Part shown: in pieces, positions 45,463-56,335 of the stretch | How positions within the stretch are numbered: the stretch's first letter is position 1 | Layout: each line of letters starts with the position of its first letter | From: Areca catechu | Taxonomy: Eukaryota; Streptophyta; Magnoliopsida; Arecales; Arecaceae | Direction of reading: 5' to 3' | NCBI GenBank assembly: GCA_021397845.1 | Contig: CM038053.1 | Span: forward strand, 146,714,041-146,778,040 | DNA length: 64,000 bases | The notes under the pieces: model-generated | The model's input: the letters and a program-made list of their open reading frames with translations, nothing else | Database searches by the model: none | What the model was told of the DNA's origin: nothing | Program-made: the position numbers and the translations under genes

Positions 45463-46911
45463 TGGTGGGGACACCGGAGGCACCAGAATAAGATATGGGC
45501 TTTTCAACCCTCTGTGAATTGATCAATAATTTATGAGTCCATCTGTAATAAGGGCTTAGCCAATCTGAGTCCAGTTTAGTTGTTATTTGAGTATTTTGAG
45601 TTTCAGTTCTGTACTAGTCAGCTCATGTTGAGCTAGTTCAGTCCAGTGTTAGTCAGCTCATGTCGAGCTATTTTTTTTTTTTGAGTCCTATTCAACCATA
45701 TTGAAGACTCAAGACCACATCATACAAGTGAAGACCAAGTCCAACTAGATTGAAGACATGAAAGTATAGCCCAAGTCCAACCCAGCTTGAAGATTTGAAG
45801 ACCCCAGGAGGAAAATTCAGAAAATCCTGATTTCTTGCAGATGCCCTCCAAATGCCCAGATTCCCTTCCAGATGCCAAAGTATATTCATAGATAAGGGCA
45901 TCTATGATTCCAGAGGTCCATCTGCATCCTAGCCCAAAGAAATCAAGCCCAGGCACCAAGCACAAGCCCCTAAGAAGCAAGATACCAGGGAATATTCCTG
46001 CTACCTGGCTACCAGGCCACCCCAGCTTCCAGAGGCCCAAACTGATGCGCCCAAGCCCCTTTGGGCCAGCCTCTTGCTACTCCTAGAAGCCCAACACACC
46101 CCCTTAGGTGTCCTTGGAGTGTTGGCCAAGTCAAGAGAATTTTTAGGGATTTTATCTACCAAATGTTTCCTTATTTTCTAGCTAGGGTTTGAGAGGGAAA
46201 AGGATTCTTATGTAAAGACTTATGTGCCCTTACTTGGAGCCCAAGGTTAAGGGTCTATTTAAAGGACCCTAGCCTCTTGTATGAAGGGAGATTTTGATAT
46301 ATGAAATAAACCTTGAGTTCTTCAATTGCTTTGTGTGATTACCCTGCTGTGTGCATAAAGGGGTTTGAGAGTTCTTCTTCCCGGTGATTGGAACCATCTT
46401 CCTGCCGCCAACCATCCTTCCAGCCCCTCCAAAACTTTCTTCACTTTACTGTTTTCCTTTATTTTCTTGATCTCCTTTGAGTTTTCTAACCCTTGACAGG
46501 TCGTTTGCAGGTCCACGAGTTCCTACGAATCCAACGACTCTAGCCAAGCCTCAATCGGACCACCGAGCAGAAAGCCGGGTATCCGCGGGTCTTTGGCTCA
46601 GTTTTCCAGGCCGCATCTATCGAGGAACGAGAGATCCCTTCACTGCGATCTTCACCGAGCACTTCAGACATTGTCAGGTACACCCCCTCTACCTCCAGTC
46701 TTATTATTGTAGGAGAACTTGCCCTAACCGAGGCTTCTCAGCCCCGACGATCCTTCTTTAGTACTTTTCTAGATTCTAATCTGCATGCTTGGCTTCAAAA
46801 ATTCGTACAAAATTCTCTACAACTAATTTTGATATGAAATTCAGGAATTAATCACCTAACCCCACATATAAAACATAAAAAAATAATTGCATGCATATTA
46901 GCCCCCCATCA
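45463..46911 (+). repeat. Element C 5' LTR
   Basis: It starts TGGTGGGGACACCGG and ends GCCCCCCATCA. TATA-like TATTTAAAGG is at 46,256-46,265 and AATAAA at 46,305-46,310. A CT-rich leader follows. Confidence 0.9.
46256..46265 (+). promoter_or_regulatory. TATA-like box of element C LTR
   Basis: TATTTAAAGG, with equivalents in the other three LTRs of this family (near 49,758, 57,137 and 59,879). Confidence 0.55.
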
Positions 46912-46913
46912 TT

Positions 46914-46925
46914 TGGTATCAGAGC
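46914..46925 (+). other. Element C primer-binding site
   Basis: TGGTATCAGAGC lies two bases after the LTR: single, initiator-Met type. Confidence 0.92.
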
Positions 46926-47789
46926 TTAGATTAGGGCTTGTTTTACACAATTTTTTAGTCTGTATATGCTCTATTTTTTTAATTATTTCTCCCTGATAAA
47001 AACTTCAAAAATTAAAAAATTTCATTTTCTAGATTCATCATAATTCACAGTAATTTTAAAATTTTTTGTATATTTTATTATGGCCTGTGAATTTTCTGCA
47101 AGCCGAAATACAACCTATAAAGTTTCCGCTCTATTTTTTTAGCAAGACAAGTTTGGAAGTTTTAGTGTTTTGATTAGCATCTTTTGCATATCTTTTAATT
47201 TTAGTTTATTTTCTGCATATTAGGGCATAAATTTCATGTTTTCTTATATTTAAGAAAATATCAAAAAAAAAATACATATTCTCTAAAAATACCAAAAAAA
47301 ACATCTAAACCCTAATTTGCATCCTCATCTGCCTGCCATCATTGCATAATCTATCTTTAAGGGAACTCTTGCTATGTTAGATGGGGGAAGGATTTGATCA
47401 CCTCTCCTTAGCCCAAAACCACATCCCTTGCATTCGGTCCCAAGCCTTAACCTAAAATTAACTAGACTTAATTTGCCCTAGTGGGCTAGGGACACCAACT
47501 TTTGGGTCTAGGCTAGTGTTAGATCACCGTGTCAAGTTAACCTATGTGTGCCTTGTGCTCAGTGTCTAGAACGGTGGTTCAGGGATTCAATCCCGAATGG
47601 CTTGTGTGCTGGTCCGCCTACCTGGCCAATCTCTAATTGGTGTCTAGGATTGGCAATCAGGGACATAACACTCCCCTTACACCTACCTGGCTGAGTACAG
47701 GGTTACTATAGGCTAGTTTGCCACCCTGATTGAGCCCTTAGTTTGGACTTTAGGTCTAGTCAACTATAGTCAGTCTAATCGAGTCTTGC

Positions 47790-48956
47790 ATGAGCACTAG
47801 ATCAGGAGTTTCATATCACCCACCTCCTTCACAAATGTCTGAACCCATGGAAAATTTGCAAGCCCAAATGAAAGCCCTAGCTGATCAAATGGCCCAGATG
47901 GCTACCCAGATGACTACCCAGATGACCCAGTTAACTCAGTCTGGTATTCAAACCAATGATAGAATTGACCATCTTGCCAATAGGTTTGATCAGTTAGAAG
48001 TCCGGGCAGGGACCCCAGGAAAAACCCATGGGTCACAGTCTGAGCCAAATCCTGATTCCCCTCAACCTAGTAGGACCCCAAACCCTAATCCATATCCTGA
48101 GGTCAAACCTATGAGAGCCCCTCATCCTGACCCATACTATAACCCTCAGCCTGGGAGGACCCCAAACCCTGACCCATACCAAGAGGTCGAACCTAGGAGA
48201 GCCCCTCAACCTGACCCATACTACAATCATGAGCCCAGGAGGACCCCAAACCCTGATCCATATCTTGAGGTTGAACCTAGGTGAGCCCCTCAGCCTGACC
48301 CATACAATAATGATACTGAACCTAGAAGAACCCCTTACCATGACCCTTATTATGATACTGAACCTAGAAGAACCCCTTACTATGACCCTTATTATGCTAC
48401 TGAACCCAGGAGAACCCAATACTCTGACCCATATAGGGAGTCCAACCCTAGGAGAACCCAATATCCTGACCCATATAGGGAGCCCAACCTTAGGAGGACC
48501 CCATACCATGATGCATCCTTAGAACCTGACCATAGAGCTGACCCAAAATCCTATGACCCCATATCCTATAATCCCATGACCCATAGATCTGCACCCTTGT
48601 CCTATGAGCCCAGAGAACCCATAACCCCTAAGTATCAATCTAGTACTAGTCAGGTTTCCCTTAGTCAACTTGAATCCCATAGGATTAGTACCACTAAATA
48701 TGAGCCCAGTAGTGAGCCACTACCCCTTAGGCAACCTGAACCTACTGGGATTAGTGTCCATAATCAGAAACTAGGACCTAGCCAATTTTTTCCTAGCCGA
48801 CCTTCTCCAACCATTCCTGAGATTGACAAGGCTTACATTAACGCGAAAGTGTATGAAGCTGATGCGAGCCTAGTGGATGAGTATGAAGGAGAAGAAGAGA
48901 CACCTTTAGTAGACCTAGAATTAGCTGACTCAGTAGATACCCAGGTAGAAACGAAC
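47790..48956 (+). pseudogene. Element C gag-side repeat-rich ORF, first part
   Basis: The ATG at 47,790 gives MSTRSGVSYHPPPSQMSEP, like the B gag opening. A coiled-coil-like, Met/Gln-rich helix follows (LQAQMKALADQMAQMATQM...RIDHLANRFDQL). Then come Pro/Asp/Tyr/Arg tandem repeats (RTPNPDPYLEVEPRRAPQ units of about 16 residues). A TGA stop falls at 48,282. Repeats continue in a shifted frame, including two 42 bp SDPYRESNPRRTQY units. The acidic part (EADASLVDEYEGEEETPL) ends where D is inserted at 48,956. The capsid domain seen in B is absent. It resumes at 57,795. Confidence 0.75.
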
Positions 48957-50416
48957 CGATGGGGACACCGGAGGTACTAGAAAAAGACAGAGGCTTTTCA
49001 ACCCTCTGTGAATTGATCAATAATTTATGAGTCCATCTGTAATAAGGGCTTAGCCCATCTGAGTACTTTTTTTTAGTTGTTGTTTGAGTCTTTTGAGTTG
49101 TTATTTTAGTTCTGTACTAGTCCGCTTATGTTGAGCTAGTTCAGTCCAATGCTAGTCAGCTCATGTTGAGCTAATTTTATTTTTTGAGTCCTATCCAAGC
49201 ATACTGAAGACTCAAGACTATATCATACAAGTGAAGACCAAGTCCAACTAGATTGAAGACATAGAAGTATATACCAAGTCAAACCCAGCTTGAAGATTTG
49301 AAGATCCCAGGAGAAAAATTCAGAAAACCCTGATTTATTGCAGATGCCCTCCAGATGCCCAAATTTTTTTCCAGATGCCAAAATATATTCATATACCAAG
49401 GCATCCATAATTTTAGATGTCCATCTGCATCCTAGCTCAGAGAAATCAAGCCCAAGTGCCAAGCCCAAGCCCCTAAGAATCAAGATACTAGGGAATATTC
49501 CTGCTACCTGGCTACCAGGCCACCCCAGCTTCCAGAGGCCCAAACCCATGCACCCGAGCCCCTTTGGGCCAGCCTTTTGCTGCTCCTAGAAGCCCAACAC
49601 GCCCCCTAGGCATCCTTGGAGTGTTGGCCAAGTCAAGAAAATTTTTAGGGATTTTTTCTACCTAATGTTTCTTTATTTTCTAGCTAGGGTTTGAGAGGGA
49701 AAAGGATTCTTATGTAAAGACTTATGTGCCCTTACTTGGAGCCCAAGGTTAAGGGTCTATTAAAGGGACCCTAGCCTCTTATATGAAACCTAATTCTTGA
49801 TATGAATTAAAACCTTGAGTTCTTCTATTGAGTTGTGTGATACCCTGCTGTGTGCATAAAGGGGTTTGTGAGAGTTTTTCTTCCCAGTGCTGCAATCATC
49901 TTCCTGCTGCCAACAAGCCTCTCAGATCCCTGGACGCCCACTCCAAAAGAAGCCTTCCCTTGCTGTTTTCCCTTTGTTTTCTTGTTTTTTTGTGAGTTTT
50001 CTAACCCCTGACAGGTCGTTTGCAGGTCCCCGAGTTCCTACGAATCCAACGACTCCAGTCAAGCCTCAATCGGATCACCGAGCAGAAAGCCGGGTATTCG
50101 CGGGTCTTTGGCTCCGTTTTCCAGGCCGCATTCTGTTGAGGAACGAGAGACCCCTTTGCTGCGATCTTCACAGACATTGTCAGGTACACCTCTCTACCTC
50201 CAGTAGTTTTATTGTAGGAGAACTTGCCCTAACCGAGGCTTCTCAGCCCCGGCGGTCCTTCTTTGCTACTTTTCTAGGTCCTAATCTGCATGCTGATCTT
50301 CAAAAATTTATACAAAATTCCCTACAAATAATTTTGATCTGAAATTTGGGAATTAATCACCTAACTCAACATGTAAAATATACAAAAAAAATTGCATGCA
50401 TATTAGTCACGCATCA
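48957..50416 (+). repeat. Element D 5' LTR
   Basis: It is followed by a single PBS, TGGTATCAGAGC, at 50,419-50,430. The start base has mutated from TG to CG. Confidence 0.87.
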
Positions 50417-50418
50417 TT

Positions 50419-50430
50419 TGGTATCAGAGC
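50419..50430 (+). other. Element D primer-binding site
   Basis: TGGTATCAGAGC, initiator-Met type, single copy. Confidence 0.92.
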
Positions 50431-51299
50431 TTAGATTAGGGCTTATTTTCTGTAATTTTTCAATCTGTATATACTCTTTTTCTTAAATTATTTTTTCCTG
50501 TCAAAAACTCTAAAAATTTTGAAATTTATTTTTCTGGATTCACAATAATTCACAGTAATTTTATTAATTTTTTCAGATTTTATTATGGCTTGTGAATTTT
50601 TTTCAAGCCGAAATACAGCCTACAAATTTTTGGCTCTATTTTTTTTCAGCAAGACAAGTTTGGAAGTTTTCGGGTTTTATTTAGCATTTTTTGCATATCT
50701 TTTAATTTTAGTTTATTTCATGCATATTAGGTCATAAATTGCATGTTTTCTTATATTTCAGAAAATATCAAAAAAAAAATTACATATTCTCCAAAAATAC
50801 CAAAAAAAAAAAATCTAAACCCTAATTTGCATCCTCATCTGCCTGCCATCGTTGCATAATCTACCTTTAAGGGCACTCTTGCTATGTCAGATGGGGGGAG
50901 GATTTGATTACCTCTCCTTAGCCCAAAACCACATCCCTTGCATTCAGTCCCAAGCCTTAACCTAGAATTAACAAGACTTAATTTGCCCTAGTGGGCTAGG
51001 GACACCAACTGGTCGGGTCCGGGCTAGTGTTAGATCACCGTGTCAAGTTAACCTATGTGTGCCTTGTGCTCAGTGTCTAGAATGATGGTTCATGGATTCA
51101 ATCCCGAAGGGCTTATGTGCTGGTCCGCCTACCTTGCCAATCTCTGATTGGTGTCTAGGATTGGCAATCAGGGACCTAACACTCCCCTTACACCTACCTG
51201 GCTGAGTACAGGATTACTATAGGCTAGTTTGCCACCATGATTGAGCATCTAGTTTAGACTCTAGGTCTAGTTAGCTGTAGTCGGTCTGATCAAGTCTTG

Positions 51300-53241
51300 C
51301 ATGAGTACTAGATCAGGAGTTTCATATCACCCACCTCCTTCATAAATGTCTGAACCCATGGAAAATTTGCAAGCCCAAATGAAAGCCTTAGCTGATCAAA
51401 TGGCCCAGATGGCTACCCAGATGACCCAGTTAACTCAATCTCGTATTCAAACCAATGATAGAATTGACCATCATGCTAATAGGTTTGATCAGTTAAAAGT
51501 CCGGGTAGGGACCCCAAGAAAAACCCATGGGTCACAGTCTGAGCCAGATCCTGATTCCCCTCAACCTAGGAGGACCCCAAACCCTGATCTATACCATGAG
51601 GTCGAACCTAGGAGAGCCCCTTATCCTGACCCGTACTACAATCCTCAACCTAGGAGGACCCCAAACCCTGATCCATACCTTGAGGCTAAACCTAGGAGAG
51701 CCCATCGTCATAACCCAATCCCTAAGGTTAGTCCTAGAAGACCCAATCAGGATTTTATAGACCAAGAAGATAGATCCTATTTACCCTCTCCCTATAAGCC
51801 TAGTATACCCACAACCTATAGATCTTATGACTCCAAATCCTATGAACCTAGAACCTATGAATCCATAACCTATGAACCTAGATCCTATGACTCTAGATCC
51901 CATGATCATAGATCCTATGCACCCACACCCTATGAGCCTAGTAGACCCAACACCCAATATTCTGACCCATATAGGGAGTCCAACCCTAGGAGAACCTAAT
52001 ATTCTGACCCATATAGGGAGTCCAACCCTAGGAGAACCTAATATTCTAACCCATATAGGGAGTCCAACCCTAGGAGAACCCAGTATTCTGACCCATATAG
52101 GGAGTCCAACCTTAGGAGGACCCAATATCCTGACCCATATAGAGAGCCCAACCTTATGAGGACCCCATACCATGATCCATCCTTAGAACTTGACCATAGA
52201 GCTGACCCAAAATCCTATGACCCCAGATCCTATAATCCCATGACCCATAGATCTACACCCTTGTCCTATGAGCCCAGTGAACCCATCACCCGTAAGTATC
52301 AATCTAGTACTAGTCAGGTTTTCCTTAGTCAACTTGAACCCCATAGGATTAGCACCCCTAAATATGAGCCCAGTAGTGAGCCACTACCCCTTAGGCAACC
52401 TGAACCTACTAGGATTAGTGTCCATAATCAGAAACCAGGACCTAGCCAATTTTTCCCTAGCCGACCTTCTCCAACCATTCCTGAGATTGACAAGGCTTAC
52501 ATTAACGCGAAAGTGTATGAAGCTGATGCAAACTTAGTGGATGAGTATGAGGGAGAAGAGGAGACACCTTTAGATGACCTAGAATTAGTTGACCCAATAG
52601 ATACCCAGGTAGAAGCCAACCTAGAGGTAGTTGACCTTGACCACATCCAACCTAAAGCTATAGTGGAAGAACAAATAGAGGAAGAGAACCTAGGTACTTC
52701 TACTAGAGCCTTACCTGAGGAAACCATAGAGGAGAGCCAAATTATAGAGTCTAGTCCTAAAATACAAGAACCAGAAGAATTTATTAAGGACTTGATCTCT
52801 TTTAATCAGTACCCTCAGGATGAGCCTCCTCCTATAGTTCCCATTAAGGACCTCTTCCCTAAGATTAGTAACCCATCCTTCCATTATGCAAACCCCATAG
52901 ATATACCGCAACCTCGTAAGGTTAGCCTCATTAGTCTAGGATTAGTCCCTGACATGCCTTCTTTTATCAAACTTTATCCAACTAACCTTGAACCTTTTTC
53001 CCTACCCTACCAAACTTCTTCTGAACCAACTTCCTATTTTCTGCCCTTTCCTGACACCTCCAGCATTTCTAGGATCATTAGATTACATTTAGCTGAGATT
53101 AGCATACTGCATGCATTCATCACGCATGTTAGGTTTGCATCTTACTTCTGGCATACTCTTTGGAATTTGCTAGGAGTTCACTGTAAATTTTCATGTGCAT
53201 GTCAAGCTAGGATCAAAACTAGAGAACCTATAATCTATTAG
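51300..53241 (+). pseudogene. Element D gag-side repeat-rich and acidic ORFs
   Basis: The start (about 51,300, MSTRSGVSYHPPPS) is followed after 14 codons by TAA where C has CAA. The open segment 51,346-51,999 has the Met/Gln-rich helix, the PDPY repeats, and a YEPRSYDSRSYD repeat (about 51,820-51,930). Five exact 42 bp units follow, and two of them carry TAA. The frame 52,156-53,241 (361 aa) holds the acidic linker and ends in an integrase-core scrap (LHLAEISILHAFITHVRFASYFW, LWNLLGVHCKFSC) homologous to that of element B. No capsid domain, protease or polymerase is present. Clearly non-functional. Confidence 0.78.
51958..52165 (+). repeat. Five 42 bp tandem repeats in the element D ORF
   Basis: CTGACCCATATAGGGAGT (one copy CTAACCC) starts at 51,962, 52,004, 52,046, 52,088 and 52,130, exactly 42 bp apart. 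Each encodes a 14-residue SDPYRESNPRRTQY-type unit. Element C has only two of these (48,423 and 48,465). Confidence 0.92.
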
Positions 53242-53741
53242 GTTTATATCCAAAGAGTTCAACAAAATTTCCTTTGATAGGAATGTATAGTTGAGTCTGT
53301 TTGGTGTCAGTATGAGTCCTTTGCATCATTTGTTAGGAGTCTGCATGTGCCTAGCATGTTCACCACCCGCACTAATCTTAAAACAACTAGCTAATTCCCG
53401 AAGAAGGGTCAAAGAATTTGATGTAGTGGATTCTATCTTGGTTAGGCATAGGCCTAAAAGAAGCTCATGCTCGTAGAGCCGGACCTTTTAAAGTGATAGA
53501 GAAGGATTGGATCAAATGCCTATGTGTTAGACATGCCTTCAGATTTGGGCATTAGTTCTACCTTCAATATTATAGACCTGGTTGAGTATAGAGAACTGGA
53601 AGCGATACCTAGTGAGGCCTTTGGACCTGTTCCTTTTCGTTGTGAGTGATCCTAACCCAGAGTGTCCACTAACAAATTGGCCTGAGAGAGGAGAACGGAT
53701 CGAGCGTATCCTGGACGATCAAGCCTTCATGACCCGGGGCC
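53242..53741 (+). pseudogene. Element D integrase C-terminus and chromodomain start
   Basis: Fragments in shifted frames: LANSRRRVKEFDVVDSILVRHRPKR (about 53,385-53,470), a RAGPFKVIEK block (about 53,478-53,510), then NPECPLTNWPERGERIERILDDQ (53,650-53,725), the entry to the chromodomain. Solo LTR E splits it after ACCCGGGGCC. The rest of the chromodomain is at 56,165. Several small deletions relative to element B remove most of the GPY/F-like block. Confidence 0.75.
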
Positions 53742-55088
53742 TGAAAGGATTATGCCCTATAAGCCAATATTTGTATCTCCCAGACCATTGTAAATTGACA
53801 AGTTAATAAAGGCATTAATTTTTCATCATTCGCTGTGTCATTATATGATGAACCCCATAGGTTAGGGCTATGGTCCTAGGGCTGTGATGAGATCATACCA
53901 GTGAGATCTAAGGCCTTAAAACCCTAATCTAGAATATTCCTAGTCATAGGAACCCTGAGTTGGGGATCAGGGTTTCTGGTAAGACTGGCACATCCTATGT
54001 ATGCTGAAAAGGGTGACTGCTCTCACAGTCACTTATGTAGGACACTAATACAAGGATGTGGGTGCTCATTAGCGAATGAGTTCACTGAATAGATCCAGTT
54101 TGAGAACATCTAATGGAGCCTTAGCTGCATGTCAATAGATGTTTCTCATAGTGGGAGTTGTACAAGTAGTCCTATGACCTGAGACTACCATAATACCTTA
54201 TGTACATGAACCCATGCTTTGGTTCAATCTCATTCATGACACTGGGTCATGCACAAGGTTGATGCTGGGTGTGGTGAATTGTATATGAAGGAAATGAGTA
54301 GGTCAACAAGGAATTGATCACTCCTAGTAGGAGGAGATTGCATCCAGCCAAATTAGGTCAGATGATGATTCAGGAAATCTTTGATCAAAGTACAGATATT
54401 AGAAATGATTTCTAATATCAAATTAATTGAATCATTAGTGTATGACTGAGCTGGGAATGAGTATAAACTGGATTTGACATGATTCCATATCCATAGTTAC
54501 ATTCGGGATGCAAGATGATTGAAGGATCGAATTGTACGGGAACTTTCCACTGAAGGGTAGTTTTGGAATTACACCAGAATTTCCATATCTTCCGGGTAGA
54601 CATGACACGTTGCTAGACGTCAATCTTGTCTTGTGGGTTGATCAAATTAAATGGTTTAATTGGATCACTAATTAGGAGGAGTCCTAATTGACTGACTCGA
54701 GTTAGCTCGATTTGACCTAAATCGATTAGAATGAGTTCTGATCAAATTAGGTCAACTTGCACTCGGACCCACTGCTGGCTAGGTATGGAACCCAATGGGT
54801 CACACACTTAGGATAGATAATCAAGGATTTAATTTGGAATTAAATCTCGTTTGCAGATGAACACACTAGCATGTGTTGCAAACCATGGCTTCTACTTGAA
54901 TCGGATTCGAGTTAGGGTTCCGATTTGGTCTTTTTTAGATCCAAATTCATTCCGGTTTGAATCTAATTGAAGATTCAAAACATTGGGCTAACTGTAGGCT
55001 AGCAATTGGGCTAACCTAAGAGGCTAAACCCCTTTCCCACATCGCCTAAGCCCCTCCCCCTCTCTTCCCACGCGCGCGTGCAAGGAGA

Positions 55089-55112
55089 AGAGTCCACGCG
55101 CGCGTGGACTCT
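55089..55112. other. 24 bp perfect palindrome in solo LTR E
   Basis: A self-complementary sequence centred at 55,100/55,101 with core GTCCACGCGCGCGTGGAC. A related imperfect palindrome (GAGTCCAC...GTGGACTC) lies at about 55,182-55,206. It is rich in CpG and upstream of the TATA-like box. Confidence 0.85.
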
Positions 55113-55432
55113 CTCCAAGTCGCGTCTTTGCGTGAAAAGAAAGAAAAGGACCGGCGTCTTTTGGCTAATGAGGCGTGGATCAGAGTCCACCTAGGCGTGG
55201 ACTCTTCAAAATAAAAATTACCGTGAAAAGGAAAAGAAAAAAAACACCGAAGGGGCGCGACTCTTCTTTCTGCGCGCGCCCTTCTGTGTTTTTCACGATC
55301 CTTCTTCGCGTCTTCCCATCCCAAAGGCCATGAGATTAATCCCAAGGGCCGTGAGATAAAGAGAGAGGACGTGAGAAGGGAGAGAGGGATGTGAGAGGAT
55401 GATTTCAGATGAGAAGGCGCCTCTCTGTCGCC

Positions 55433-55440
55433 TATTTAAG
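55433..55440 (+). promoter_or_regulatory. TATA-like box of solo LTR E
   Basis: TATTTAAG precedes a CT-rich leader-like stretch and lies about 320 bp downstream of the CpG-rich palindromes. Confidence 0.45.
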
Positions 55441-55662
55441 AAGAAGGCTTCACCGTAAAAATTATTCCAGATTTTCTACGGCGAAGCCTTGCTTCTTTTT
55501 CCCTCTCCCTCTCCAGAAGATTGTTTCCCCCTCCTCTCTTTCCTCTTTGATTCCTTTACAGAGCCTAGGCTCTGTCGAATCTCAGAACAGAAGGAGAGTC
55601 AGAGAGAGAAACTCTCCGACGGTAAAGGAAGAAGGCGCCTCTTCTTTCTTTCTTTCTTACAT

Positions 55663-55760
55663 TAAGACAATTTTGTCTTAATTTTCTTCTCCCTCCAAGA
55701 CAAGCCTTGTCTCATTTTAGGACAAGGGCTTATTCTTAAGACAAGAGTGTCTTAAGGGGC
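55663..55760. repeat. Cluster of short hairpins in solo LTR E
   Basis: Repeated inverted pairs of the type TTAAGACA...TGTCTTAA and AAGACAAG...CTTGTCT lie within 100 bp, downstream of the TATA-like box and so possibly in the transcribed leader. Confidence 0.65.
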
Positions 55761-56164
55761 CAAAGTTGCTAAAAAACTAGGAGAAGGGTAAGAGAGAAGG
55801 TTTAGTCCCAGTTTGGCTAGAGGAGTCCTAGCCAATAGCCCATATATCAAGTTCTTGGGGTAGAACTTGATTGGAAGGAACCCAAATTAAGGAGTCACTA
55901 TCTTGATCATCTGCCCGTGTGGATCACCATCGGAGGGCGGACAAATGGACGCCTGGTGTGTTCAAAAGGTTACTCAATTTGGAGTTTATTTCTACATCAG
56001 ACTGGATATAGCGATCTGAGGTTAGTATCTAAACTATGTTTAAATTTGGACATGCATGTAGTCATAGTTTTAATTGCTAATAAGGAGATTTTGGGATTAG
56101 GGTTCGGACCTGATTTCATAAAATTTTGAAATCCACGCTTTCGCAGCGGTTCCCGAACCCAACA

Positions 56165-56335
56165 GGGCCGTGACTATCAACGCTTCCTGGTCCGATGGCA
56201 AGGCTAGCCAGAGTCGGACGATTCATGGATTTCTCGAGAGGACTTGCAGCACCTCAACCCAGACCTCCTCGAGAGATATGTGAGCCAGCTTGATCTTCAC
56301 TCGACAGGGTCGAGTTCCTCCCATCCCGGGAGAAT
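56165..56335 (+). pseudogene. Element D chromodomain, second part
   Basis: It resumes after E with RDYQRFLVRWQG-like reading, then a WISREDLQHLNPDLLERYVSQL block (about 56,225-56,290), ending at the purine-rich CCCGGGAGAAT next to the 3' LTR. Together with 53,650-53,741 it makes a chromodomain of the same type as in elements B and C. Confidence 0.8.

Larger units (their letters stand above)
53742..56164 (+). mobile_element. Element E: 2.4 kb solo LTR in the D chromodomain
   Basis: It starts TGAAAGGATTATGCCC and ends GTTCCCGAACCCAACA, flanked by GGGCC (53,737-53,741 and 56,165-56,169). The intact C copy reads straight across this point (about 58,910), confirming an insertion. No internal repeat of the ends and no coding domain was found, so it is most likely a solo LTR. 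It has TATTTAAG (55,433-55,440) followed by a CT-rich leader, and GC palindromes upstream. The parent family is not identified. Confidence 0.82.

Noticed and set aside
45692..46040. Antisense frame of 106-108 residues recurring in the C and D family LTRs
   Set aside because: It recurs only because the LTRs are homologous. The sequence looks like translated LTR with no domain, and stops differ between copies.
55046..55345. 99-residue Arg/Ser-rich antisense frame
   Set aside because: It overlaps GC palindromes in solo LTR E and shows no family resemblance.
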